The position numbers and the translations under genes were made by a program. Below are positions 9,656 through 19,300 of a stretch of 20,326 nt of DNA, one piece after another. Source of the stretch: Hypsibius dujardini (taxonomy: Eukaryota > Tardigrada > Eutardigrada > Parachela > Hypsibiidae). The notes beneath the pieces are model-generated. The model had not been told where the DNA came from, did not search any database, and saw only the letters and a list, made by a program, of their open reading frames with translations. The first letter of the stretch is position 1. Every line of letters starts with the position of its first letter. The stretch is from positions 1 through 20,326 of the forward strand of contig LRSR01009927.1 of the NCBI GenBank assembly GCA_001579985.1, read 5' to 3'.

Positions 9656-9936
9656 TGATTCATTTTCGTACCCGTTCAAATTGATTCTGTTTGTTTTGAC
9701 GCAGTCCTTCACAATTTTTTTCTTTTAATAATGCAAATATTTTTTAATATATGTTGTTTATTTTATGATCCTTGAATACTTATTAGTGATATCGTTTAAT
9801 ACATATGTTAACGTTGTTTAATTCGAAGACCGATAATTTATTTTATATTTTATATTTTAACTAGTATCAGACAAAATGCAAATGTATATTTCAGTGGTGC
9901 TTGATGAAAAATTTTACAAAAAAGTTATGCTAACAG

Positions 9937-10048
9937 CTGCGGGCACTTAGTTTCACTCAGGAAGTCTGCGCACACTTAGTTTTCACTGCGGGCACTTAGT
10001 TTCATATTTAATTATGATTATTTGTCTGAGGTTGCGGGCACTTAGTTT
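9937..10048 (+). repeat. Left terminal inverted repeat with four CACTTAG motifs
   Basis: Copies of (C/T)TGCG-x-(G/A)CACTTAGTTT start at about 9937, 9966, 9986 and 10032, all in the same direction. The second copy is variant (CTGCGCACACTTAG). They resemble transposase-binding repeats near a transposon end and mirror 15591-15693. Confidence 0.8.
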
Positions 10049-10063
10049 TACTATGTATTTGTA

Positions 10064-10306
10064 ATGGGGCGTAAGATTTATGTAATTATTCGCATAACAA
10101 TAGAGGGCAGTACGGATCTGATTAAGGCTCACACTAGAGATCATGGAAAGCAGTCATGGGATGAAGTTTTAGATTTCAATCACCTCGATGACTGTATGAT
10201 CGTTGACAATTCTCGGCTCATTCTGGCAAGAACCAAATGGCTGGACACGTTGAATTTTATACTCTGTGGCCTCTTCGGATGTCCTGGTCGTATCATACTC
10301 GACTCC
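10064..10306 (+). CDS. Hypothetical exon next to the left element end
   Basis: The ATG at 10064 lies 16 bp inside the left repeat array. The frame stays open for 81 codons to a strong donor (ctcc|gtaagtgaac, phase 0) at 10306. Without splicing the frame continues to a stop at 10363 (99 residues). The peptide begins MGRKIYVIIRITIEG, has mixed composition and is not recognised. No convincing downstream exon was found, so the gene is incomplete or the ORF is fortuitous. The region 10364-10660 that follows shows nothing else. Confidence 0.3.
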
Positions 10307-10666
10307 GTAAGTGAACCGTACCTGCGGAGCAGCACGGCCGAGTCTACGCTTGACCTCGCTTAATTTTCCGTTCTTGAAAGAATTAGCAACCCATTCTCAT
10401 AGTAACTTCCCGCTGAACGATCCATCGGTAGAATCCCCCTTCGTGCAAGCCAACTCGTATGCAAATCACTGTTGCTGATTAAGTCAGATTATGGGACACA
10501 ATCGTAGTCTATCCCCAATGATAATATATACTCCGGAGGTATAGCGAGAGGTGCAATATGAAGTGTGACCGGAGGTATAAATATATGCTTCCAAATGAAC
10601 CTCTTAGATTTCGTTTTTTTACCCTCCATGACAAAAACATCCGGAAGGGCATAATCATACTTATAT

Positions 10667-10786
10667 GGTAAATTTATTCGCGCGGTTCAGAAATATTCCC
10701 ACGGAGCAAAATTGGCCATAGAAGAGACGGCCCACCCTTGAATATATTTTTGCAAGGTAAATTTATCGCGCGGTTCAAAAAATATT
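10667..10786 (+). repeat. Pair of 31-bp direct repeats with a CGCGCGGTTC core
   Basis: ggtaaattta(t)cgcgcggttc followed by aaatatt occurs at 10667-10697 and again at 10756-10786, with 58 bp between. The CpG-rich core stands out in AT-rich surroundings. The role is unknown. Confidence 0.75.
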
Positions 10787-10992
10787 TGAGTAATGGAAAT
10801 TCGACCACCGAAAAAGGAAAAACGGCAGTCCCGTGTAAAAATTACAGACTCCTCGGCAACACCAGCACCAATCTCACTTTTTAACCCTCTGGTAGCCGGG
10901 TGTTTTAGGTATACGGGTAGTGCTGGGTCAGCCAAACTTGGCTTAATGAAGGGAAAGTGCTCAATGATTCGCGGGTGGATGAAGCGAATCAT
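10687..10992 (-). CDS. Hypothetical ORF, 101 residues, unsupported by homology
   Basis: This minus-strand frame from ATG 10992 to a TGA ending at 10687 encodes a mixed-composition peptide ending in an aromatic-rich tail (MANFAPWEYF). It runs through both 31-bp direct repeats. A plus-strand frame (10793-11026) overlaps most of it, so only one can be real, if either. No domain is recognised and no splice partners are convincing. Confidence 0.2.
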   Translation of the reverse strand: MIRFIHPRIIEHFPFIKPSLADPALPVYLKHPATRGLKSEIGAGVAEESVIFTRDCRFSFFGGRISITQIFFEPRDKFTLQKYIQGWAVSSMANFAPWEYF

Positions 10993-11194
10993 TAATCACC
11001 TTCCTCGGTACCGCTTTTCGCTATAGGTTACATAAGTAGCGCAACCAGTTTTGCTCGCTCAAATCTTCCGCATATTCCTCAACGAATTAGCCAAATTTTA
11101 AATTTTAATGGCAGCAAAAATTCTGAGAAGAAATTGTATCGAGAATATTATGGCTGCTCAAAGAATCAAACAGACGCACTGACTATTGTCTATA

Positions 11195-11930
11195 AAATCA
11201 ATCAATCAACGCTTGGAGAGCAGCTGAAACTACAATTGGCATTAATCAGCCAATCAATCAGTAAACTAAAATACACAACATCATCCAAATGCAAAAACAG
11301 AAATGACTCAGAAGCAGGCCTTGCACAAAACAGTCGTAGATTTTTCCGAGTGCTCTCCACAAACATTTTGCACGCAAGAAGAGCAAACTAGCCAAGACTG
11401 GCGATAGGAGGTGCAGTGCACGCACCGTTTGCGTTTTCCTTTTTTGGCAGAGGACGGATTCGACTTGGAAATTGAGGTATCCTGTAAAGTTGGACTGGCC
11501 ATCATTTCTTTGATGGTTCGCTTTGACGCATGAGAGAGACCCGGGATTTTCGAACGTGTGGATTCGACGAACGGCTTCACAAGCTCTTTTCCAAGCTCCT
11601 TCAGAAATTCGCAGCGGCGTCGGGACGTGGATTTGTTCCACTCAGGATTCAGCTCCGTCCAAATCACGTACGCATTCAGCCCACAGATGTCCAGCTAGTA
11701 TAATAAAATGCGCATGCGTTAGTTGACTGAAAGAACGAAAGCATGCATGATCAATCAGTCAATCAATCGCTCGCCAAACAAAAAAGTACAAATACAAGTT
11801 CACTTCTTATCAATCAAAAATCCATCGAATGTTACTAGGATTATATGTAAGTTAGTCAATCAATAAATCGTTCGAACAACTTTGCGCTAAATTTGATATG
11901 TTCCGAGTGATCAAGTCAATCAATCGAGCA
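11195..11930. repeat. CAATCAATC motif clusters around the transposase 3' exon
   Basis: Short runs such as caatcaatcaa, ccaatcaatcag and gtcaatcaatcg occur near 11195-11260 (downstream of the transposase) and 11750-11920 (inside its 289-nt intron). The same motif reappears at 14077-14092 and 14128-14150, upstream of the transposase. All of these lie within the element's non-coding parts. Confidence 0.6.
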
Positions 11931-13324
11931 AATAACAAGCAAATCTAATCCACTTCCTCGATACCGGTGGGCATTTTACTCACCATATCGTAGAAGAAAG
12001 CCATTGGCCATCTGTTCGTCTTACGCCGAACGCTGTAAGTCCCAACCAGCTGATCCATAGTGTCTACTCCTGACTTGGTAGCATTATAGACCTTAATGAT
12101 TTCCGGCTTCTTCTCTATGGTGTCGGCGTCAAACTGGATGCTGTGATGCTGAGAACTCAGAAGTATAACGCATTTGCGAGGCCGGCAAACATAGGAAACC
12201 ATGGTAAAATCCTTGGTGAATCCAAAAACAGAAGAGAAAAGGGGGCGGTCCTTCAAGGGTCCCGGCAGAAAATCGCGGGGAATCTCGCCTCGATTTTTTC
12301 GAATAGTGCCGATGAGAGTAATGTTGCGAGACAAAAGCTCCTCCGCAAGCTCCACGCTAGTAAAAAAATTATCCGTAGTCAGATTCCGGCCCGATTTCTT
12401 CCCCAAATACTCGATCAGCCGCAAAACCACCTTCATCCCCTGCTCCTTTTCAGCCAATCCACCAGGGGGTTTTCCGACGTACGGCTCAAAATTGCAGCAA
12501 AAAAAGGTCTGAGCGCAGGCTAGAATCCACATTTTTAGGCCAAATTTAGATCGAGGTTTCGTCGGAATATACTGCTTGTGAGCGCATCGGCCACGAAAAG
12601 GAAAGAGTTGTTCGTCGACAGTCATGTTTTCGTAAGGAAGAAAATAGAGCCGCAAGGTAGACGTCCACAGGTTGAGTAGTTCGCGAATATGGGGGATTCT
12701 ATCAATCTTCAAACGTTCTGGTCGTGCAGATCGATTGTCAAAACGGAAGGCGCAATTGATCTGAACAAATCGAGAACGGGACATCACCGCATTGTACCGC
12801 GATCGTCCATCTACAGTAGACCACAAATCCTGCAGAGACACGGTAGCGTCCTTGAAGACGCCCATCAAAAGCAGTAGTCCAACGTACGCGATGAGTTCCG
12901 GTGGAAGCAGCTCTTTCCACGAATCGTCATAGCGCTTCTTTCCTTCCGCGTTCGTGTGCAATAGGATGACAGCCTGCATTTGTACGGTGAAAAACAAATC
13001 AAATGCATCCCTTATGGATTTGACGCGATCAGCTGTGTGGGGTTGGACTCCCGGCTTTCCCGACATCTTATTCGCCTCTCGTGTCTTCCCCGTGTCCAAC
13101 TCGCTGCGCTCCCAGTTGATTTTTCCGTTTTTCGATCTGAAAGGGTCCTCGTTGATGGAGTAAAAGATGTCGCCATCATCAAAAAAGTCATCCCCGTCAG
13201 ACCACTCGTCAAAATCCTCCTCAATCTCCTCAGCTGGAGCGTCAGGTTCATTCAAAATCTCGTCGTCATTCGCCGGAATATCATCTTCCCCACTGACGTA
13301 TTCATCATCATCAAAAAACGGCAT
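11308..13324 (-). CDS. PiggyBac-family transposase, two exons, apparently intact
   Basis: Exon 1 spans 11984-13324 (447 codons, phase 0, donor ATG|GTGAGT). Exon 2 spans 11308-11694 (128 residues plus TGA). The product is 575 residues, normal for the family. The N-terminus is acidic (about residues 1-60). The DDE_Tnp_1_7 core follows, with catalytic aspartates at D237 (MTVDEQL), D318 (LTTDNFF), and D421 and D424 (SGVDTMDQL), spaced as in piggyBac. Exon 2 starts LDICGLNAYVIWTELNP, the usual family motif after the core, and ends in a C-terminal cysteine-rich zinc-binding domain (CVHC, CSSC, CGEH, CKAC). The start was chosen at 13324 because an upstream in-frame ATG at 13384 would add a hydrophobic segment. 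No stop or frameshift is seen. The enzyme would cut and paste the surrounding element. Confidence 0.92.
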
Positions 13325-13424
13325 AGTTAGCAAAGGAAAAAGTAACCCAAAAAGCCGTCCAACCAAAAAACCCATACAAAACACAACGGAGAACCAAATG
13401 AAATGCTAGGGGCGTAGGAGAAGC

Positions 13425-13973
13425 CTAGGGGGCCCATTCCACTGCAGCCAGGTGGGACAGAGTCACGTTGACGGTCCCTCGGCCCCTTCCGGTTGACGCT
13501 TCGCCGCCGTAAATCCCGCGAATGTAGCTCAAGATCGGCTCGTGATAGACCAAAACACTGTCCGTTCCTCGGCCCTAAAAAATTAATACATGCAGTTTAG
13601 GGGGTGGGTGGGCGTGGTTAAGACAATGTTGAAATGTCTTCCAAATCGTTCCTTGATTGCTTGATTGAGCCCAAGGTGCTCGTAAATCAACCAATCTAGC
13701 CCTTGTCTTTATGAGAAACTGTTTTCTCACCTGGATCTTGAAGCTCATTGCTTGATAGACGGAAAATCGTGCCGCGGCTCCAGTTTTTCCACCCGCCGAT
13801 TCCGCCACAAACCTCGGTAGAGCCTCTGGAAATTCCAGCCTGGGAAAGGAGACCACTTGTAATGGCTGGAAAATGAAACGAAAGAGATGCAAGCCGTACC
13901 CCTTCGCCTGAAATGCCGCGCGCAACAGTCCGACGTGATCTGCCACCATGCCGTTCAAGTAAATCCAATTAGC
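13425..13973 (-). CDS. Unrecognised minus-strand gene, two exons visible, inside the element
   Basis: Exon 13731-13973 (or to 13985; two acceptors in the same phase) ends at donor CCAG|GTGAGA. After a 156-nt intron with acceptor tttttag, exon 13425-13574 carries 49 residues and a TAG stop. The joined frame is open and protein-like. It begins ANWIYLNGMVADHVG, passes through an AGGKTGAAARF segment and ends in a YHEPILSYIRG to VEWAP tail. No domain is recognised. An upstream exon must exist, because no start codon has a clear context. A second possible intron (GTACGG to a CAG near 13862) would change the frame and lead to an early stop, so I did not use it. The gene ends about 100 bp before the transposase start on the same strand. 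It may be a second element gene or captured host sequence. Confidence 0.4.
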
Positions 13974-14259
13974 CTGTCTTTCAAGCTGTTATATATTAGC
14001 AGGAAAACGTAAATCTAACGGGAGGCGACGGTCGAGAAGGAATTGCTCCAAATGGTGCATGAACAAAGGCTAAAACTCAACCAATCAATCAATCTAATGA
14101 ACAATCATGAAGAAACATTTCATTGATCGTCCAATCAGCCAATCAATCAATTGAATCCGATATCTACTGCATAAGTTCTTCTACGTTATTCTTTTGCTTC
14201 GAGGCTCCGCGAATCATCAACAATTAAGGAAATGCATGCCAAAATGAAACCAACAAAAA

Positions 14260-14470
14260 TTATTTACTGTTAGACAAGTCCCAATTGTCCTCATCGTCGC
14301 ATTGCTGCCCGTAAACCTCGTCATCGAGGCAATCAGCAATAACGTCTTCCAGGCCGTCATCAAAAACAGTGCGGTGGGGCAGCAAATTCTCCCTGCCTTC
14401 CTGTTTCATGAAACGCTGAAGGGCCTCCGATACACATATTATCCTTGGGTCACCAAAAAAAATTGTCGGA
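14260..14470 (-). CDS. Possible terminal exon with acidic C-terminus
   Basis: A minus-strand frame ending at TAA 14262-14260 reads from about GDPRIICVSEALQRFM to an acidic tail rich in D and E, ending DLSNSK. It is open for roughly 70 codons and has the composition of a real protein. A possible donor (GACGAG|GTTTAC) within it would link in phase 0 to the exon at 13973 and make it an internal exon of that gene. Neither reading can be decided by eye, and no family is recognised. Confidence 0.3.
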
Positions 14471-14529
14471 ATCCATCAGAAAGTCCAAAATAAAAAGCGC
14501 AACATTGAATTAAATTAATTTTATTTTGA

Positions 14530-14627
14530 TCAGTTTCCAGTTGCAGAGCGTTTGGCATTGCGCAATGCGTTGCGCAAGTGTGCTGGAAAAAAGTGTTCGT
14601 TATGTTCTTGACTGGTGAGTTCAGGGC
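14530..14627 (-). other. Short exon-like segment with signals on both strands
   Basis: On the minus strand an acceptor (ctattttag) opens 14627 and an open frame runs to TGA at 14532-14530, ending with HLRNALRNAKRSATGN. On the plus strand the overlapping stretch 14541-14614 also has an acceptor (gtttccag) and a strong donor (actg|gtgagt). A second plus acceptor (gctatttcag) lies before 15035, with 23 open codons after it. At least one strand probably carries an element exon; I cannot tell which. Confidence 0.25.
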
Positions 14628-14975
14628 CTAAAATAGTGCCAATAATATACAAAATGCATACTTTTAGAAAAAAAATGTGAATCTTTATTTTCCAAAATGT
14701 CGACGGTTAAAAAAGTTCAAATCCGAAGAGATTTGCGATCACTCCCTCAATATTAGGTGGACTTTTGCGCCCAGGGAGAGCGGGCGGGTCTTGAACGGGG
14801 GGCGACATTTAGAAAGCACTTTTCTGCTTGCTAATGCGCACACCCAGCTGCAATATAGCGAAACACATAGGGGGAAAGCGTCTAATTATCTGAATAATTT
14901 CTAATTAATTTTTTATGATGATAATTCGTAAGAATAACTCGTGAACAGTTGACGAAACTGCTGAAATTAACTCCC

Positions 14976-14999
14976 GGGGGCGGGGCGCCCCCCGCCCCC
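14976..14999. repeat. GC-only hairpin
   Basis: GGGGGCGGGG (14976-14985) is followed after 4 bp by its exact reverse complement (14990-14999), then by another run of five G. It sits in AT-rich sequence within the element. The rest of 15010-15590 has no gene I can support beyond the weak plus frame at 15035. Confidence 0.85.
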
Positions 15000-15590
15000 A
15001 GGGGGTTTTAGATCATTAGTTTTTTGCTATTTCAGGCCCTGCGTGAGTTTGTGCAGAAGAATAAAATTGTCTTCCCTGAGGGAATTTCTGTTTCTTATGG
15101 CATTTAATGTACGTAAAGAGTGAAAAACTCCTTAACTGGAAGGCAATTACACCGTCAGGACATTTTGAGGGTATTTTTTTACTTGCGTTATGGTAAAAAG
15201 TGTACTTTTTACACTCGATGAGTAAATTTTGCCTGCTTTAGCTTTAGCTTTTTTGTCCTGCAGGACATTTCCAAGACATTTTTCTACCTCTCTTTACACC
15301 GGGCATAGTTTTTTTTCTCGTGCGGAGCAAATTTTGTACCTCCACCAGTAAAAATTTACCCCTCCCAATGAACGCCGCGTATAACGAGAGGACATCTGTC
15401 TCATATTATTATTAGGGTATAGTTATCGCATATAGTTTAGTTGAGCGATAGAACTGAATAGGAGCATAACGAGGTCATAAAAAAACGAACGCAGGAACTT
15501 GAAGCCGAAAACTGCACTGCATTTCCTTAGTGCAGTAAGTCGGTTTGTATGGCAACAGTACTCAAAGCTGCATTAATTTCATTTAATACT

Positions 15591-15693
15591 AAAATTAAGT
15601 GTCCTCAGCCTAAACTAAGTTTATAATTAAAAAACTAAGTGTAACTAAAACTAAGTGTCCGCAGTTTTCCTGAGTCAAACTAAGTGTCCGCAG
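15591..15693 (-). repeat. Right terminal inverted repeat with CACTTAG motifs
   Basis: Read on the minus strand from 15693, CTGCGGACACTTAGTTT is followed by ACTCAGGAA, a second CTGCGGACACTTAGTTTT, degenerate CACTTAG or ACTTAG copies, and GAGGACACTTAATTTT. The order and spacing match the left end at 9937-10048. Confidence 0.8.
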
Positions 15694-16365
15694 GGGTCAC
15701 CAAATTATTTAGTTTGTAGTTTTCATCGACATAGGCAGACCGATTTAGTTGTTCGTTTTATTTTTCAATTTAATTTTTATTAACTAGCTAAAAATTAATT
15801 GTAAAGGAATTTTAATTAAATTTTTTATTGACTGTTTCAGTCAAAATTGAACCCTTAGTTAATTTGTCATAATTAAAAATTTAATAAATGTCAGTAACTA
15901 AAGAGGTTAAAAAAAATTAGAAGTTTTTATTAAAGCTTTTCGGCAAATTAAAGTTCACTGACTTATTTTATGTGTTTGCTTTATTTCGTTTTTTTTAATT
16001 TTTATTTTGTTAACTGGCCAGTTTAGTTCAATTTCTTGTTTTATTAACCAAAATATTAACAATAATTTTTTTGTAGTTTTCTTTAGATTTCAGTTTTGGC
16101 CGAAATTGGCTGACTGATTTCGTTGTTCGTTTTATTTCTCAAATATACCTTTACTAACTAACCCGTTTAGTTCAGTTTTTTCATTATTCAATGAATAACT
16201 GAAAAACGAACCTGTGGGTCGATCCTTTGAGAAATATAATCAAATGCATGCCGAAATATTTCAATTCCATTTCGATTAAAATTTAGACCGAAAAAACAAC
16301 TAAACAAACACGAAGAAATCTGCGGCGGAAGTTTGTTCAACATCGGGAAGAAACTGCGAAAGATA
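15694..16365. other. AT-rich 3' flank of gene B with diverged internal repeats
   Basis: Several degenerate copies of a unit containing ttaactaacccgtttagttca and cgttttatttctcaa lie here. The part from about 16040 onward is shared with the 3' flank of copy C (3350-3640), so this belongs to the tandem duplication unit. No gene is seen. Confidence 0.6.
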
Positions 16366-19300
16366 TTAAGAAGTGCAGGATGAATTGCCGTCAGGACAAA
16401 CACATTTCTTGATATTTCCCGGGAGAGGCAGACAAATGAAAGGACATCCTCCGTTTGAAACCGCGCATGCATTGCTCACTAAATGAAAAAAGTCACGAGA
16501 ATGCGAATTGAGGAAAATACTTGAATAGTTTTATATGAACGCACATATGGGGCATTGTTCTGGCACAAAAACAATTCCGAGTAAGTTCCCACTCCGTCCG
16601 GCTGGCAGGGAATGTTGTTTCATTGTGGATCCACTTTTGGTGATACTATTTAAGATGTTACTACAACAGAATGCGGAATAAGGAAAGACAATTCTAGAAT
16701 TCTATAACAATATTGAGTTACGTTGGTGAATATGACGTCCAGTAAACTCGTCCTCCCGACAATGAGATGCCACGAGAGTATTTCCCCGCAGTTCCTTGAG
16801 CGGAGACAATTCGTTTGCCTCCTCCATTCAATGAAATGCATTCGATATTTCCAGTTCCTGCACAAAATGATGGGACCAATAATTAGCAGACATTTTGTTT
16901 CGGTACATTCGATTAGCGGATTATATGTCGCTCTTACGCTGAAAAAGAGTTTGGAAGTGTCACCGTCAACTATGACGGCCGGACGTTTCGGCAGTCAGTT
17001 ACATTGACGGATCCAGACATAAACGTGTCCAAAGAGACGGTTAAGTGCAGAACAAACACCAACGGGCCTTCGGTTGTAAATGAGTTCGTGTTTTGGCAAC
17101 CACGTCAGCTTACTGTGGTCTGCCCAGTAAAGGTCGTTTGCTTCGTGATCCAAAGCCAGAGAATGGGCGCAGACTCCCGTAACCCAAACTTGGCGATTGC
17201 TTCCATCCATGGAGGCAGTCTCAATTGTTGTGTCAGAGTGTGACCAGTAGATTGAACTGCAATGTATAAGTATGATTGGGATGACGGCATTAAATTTTAT
17301 ATTGTAACCTGTTCTTCGGGCAAGACAGCCATGAATTCATGATTAACTCTTTATCGGTTCCTGTTTCTGTGAATTAAAATAATTAGATGATCGAGCGATA
17401 GTTCCAAAACTACAATGACTCTCTTGAAATCACTGTAGTTCTTTCATTATCTCTGTATTCGATTGATGGGAAAAGTTGAAACACTGTCAGTTTTATATTG
17501 TGATTCATGAAGTTGAAATCAGTTAACAGACCCAAAATGTTTCAGGCTTTTTACATGTTAAAGCATGCCACCCAGCACGCTTGCCGTCTCCGGCCAACCT
17601 CAATCCTCTTTCAGGTTTTTTCTATAATTTGGACAGTCCCAAATTTTTCAATATTCATGAGGTGACTGTTTGGAAGACGCGACAAGTTTTCCACGTTTGG
17701 CGTTTTGTATGGGCATCAAACGAAGCACAAACACAATAATATTTTAGTTACGTTCTTGGGGTTACTGTATGGCTACATTTTACTTTCGGATGTTATGCAC
17801 ATCAGCAAGATTATTAAAAGCGAAGTTCAACCTATTTGAGATGAGATTCGGATTCATTGAGATCCAGATTTTAATTGAATACTGGTTGAGGTTGAATATG
17901 CTTGAGAACTATCAAACGACGCACAAACTTTTGAGGATCCGATTAGCCGTTGTATTCTCCCGACTTCGAGAGACTGTTTTATGCCATAGGATATGCACTA
18001 CCCCGCGCTTGCACCGAATATTTGGACTGGTGTGTGATTCGGGGGGAGGCGGGGTTTAGTTGTCCCTTGAGTCCGACAGAATACTGTTTCTAATGACAAA
18101 CTACAAATCGCAATTCTCGATTGTCCAAAGCAATCAGTTCAAAACAACTGCTCATACCATGAGCAAGTAATTTTGGTAAACGATTAGAAAACTAATTAAA
18201 CGTTTTACTGCATTTATTGCACTACTTAAAAGTAGTTGCTAATTTGAAGGTGAATCGCTGCATTAACTTACCCGCGGGAAGGATGTACAGCAAGCGCTGA
18301 AAAAAATCCGATTTCCGTATCTGAAATAATAGTTTTGTGTCCAGCCTCCGGGTGACTCATCTTTGCTACAAGAATGGCGCTGCCTTCAACCCAAAACATG
18401 TTTCCGGACACAAAGTCCACGGCCAATCCGTAACTTATTCCACCTAGAAATGAAAATGGAGGCTATAATCAGCAATGCCCTACAGAAAATGTCACCAAAT
18501 AACTATTTTTTTGACGTATTTTACCGTTCGTGACGACCAGATAATTGTCTGAGCCATCATACCGAGAACGTCTAATTCCCGTTATGTGATTTGTCCAGTA
18601 GAGATGATGGTTAACACAATCCACTGCAACTGCAAAATTATCTTCTCCAGAAATATTTGTAAGCTGTTTTGTGTCGCTGCGATCCTCCACAGGTAATCTC
18701 CAAAGGGATGGACCCTGTGCAAAAACGAGAAATCCACCTGTTTCGTGTGGGTTTGTTGTAGTCCGTCGTTCTGAAAACAGGTGGTCAAAATAGACACTCC
18801 AGGCGAGGAACAGTCTCTCTGCCGCATACTTCCTTGCGGATAAAACCATGATTGTACTCACCTCCAAGCTCACATCGAAAAGAACCGTTCGGAAACGTAT
18901 AAAATAATAAATACGATTTCCAGCGACAAGAGCCGTTTTTAAAGATGCATAACTGACAATCGTCACTCAGCCTCAAATCCGAATTGCGTCCGTCAACGAC
19001 TGAGCTGTGAAGAGCCTTCTTCTCGCCATTCGTCAAATGAAGTTGAAGATTTCCGTCCTCGTGCATTTTCAGTTTGTCGATGCTTGCATGTTCTTGGTAA
19101 CCGAGATTGTGAACTCTTCCAACGCCGTGTTTTATACTCCACATTTCCCTATCGTCGCAAGTGTGCCGCATGATGATATCGCCATTCTGCTGGAGCGTAA
19201 TATTGCACGTTCCACCGACGGAAGTCAAAGATTGACCTCGCAACAGTGTTCCACCGTTCTGAAGTATAACTGCCGATCGAGAAGTCGAAGTGTAACGGAC

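Larger units (their letters stand above)
9937..15693. mobile_element. Large piggyBac-type DNA element, 5.8 kb, with terminal inverted repeat arrays
   Basis: The left end (9937-10048) and right end (15591-15693) are inverted copies of each other over about 100 bp. Both are built from several copies of CTGCGG(G/A)CACTTAGTTT and share internal blocks such as ACTCAGGAA. Between them lie an intact piggyBac transposase on the minus strand and several unrecognised exons. The ends may extend 3 bp outward: the right end then reads CCC on the reverse strand, as in piggyBac CCY termini, while the left reads CAG. The flanking 4-mers are CTAA and, read from the other end, GTGA, so a canonical TTAA duplication is not present. 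This is much longer than the usual piggyBac length of about 2.5 kb. The alternative is a piggyBac nested inside an unrelated element. Confidence 0.65.

Noticed and set aside
10793-11026. Plus-strand 77-residue ORF overlapping the minus ORF at 10687-10992
   Set aside because: It is lysine/arginine-rich with no recognisable domain, and it contains splice-like signals that interrupt it; not supported as a gene.
13325-13384. Upstream ATG at 13384 as the transposase start
   Set aside because: It would add a 20-residue hydrophobic leader not expected for a nuclear transposase; the acidic start at 13324 is typical.
16995-17113. Open frame continuing past LYWADH in gene B (and likewise in gene A below 5953)
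   Set aside because: A GTAAGC donor right after LYWADH joins in phase to the next exon and restores the normal YWTD spacing; the continuation is intron read-through and is not conserved between A and B.
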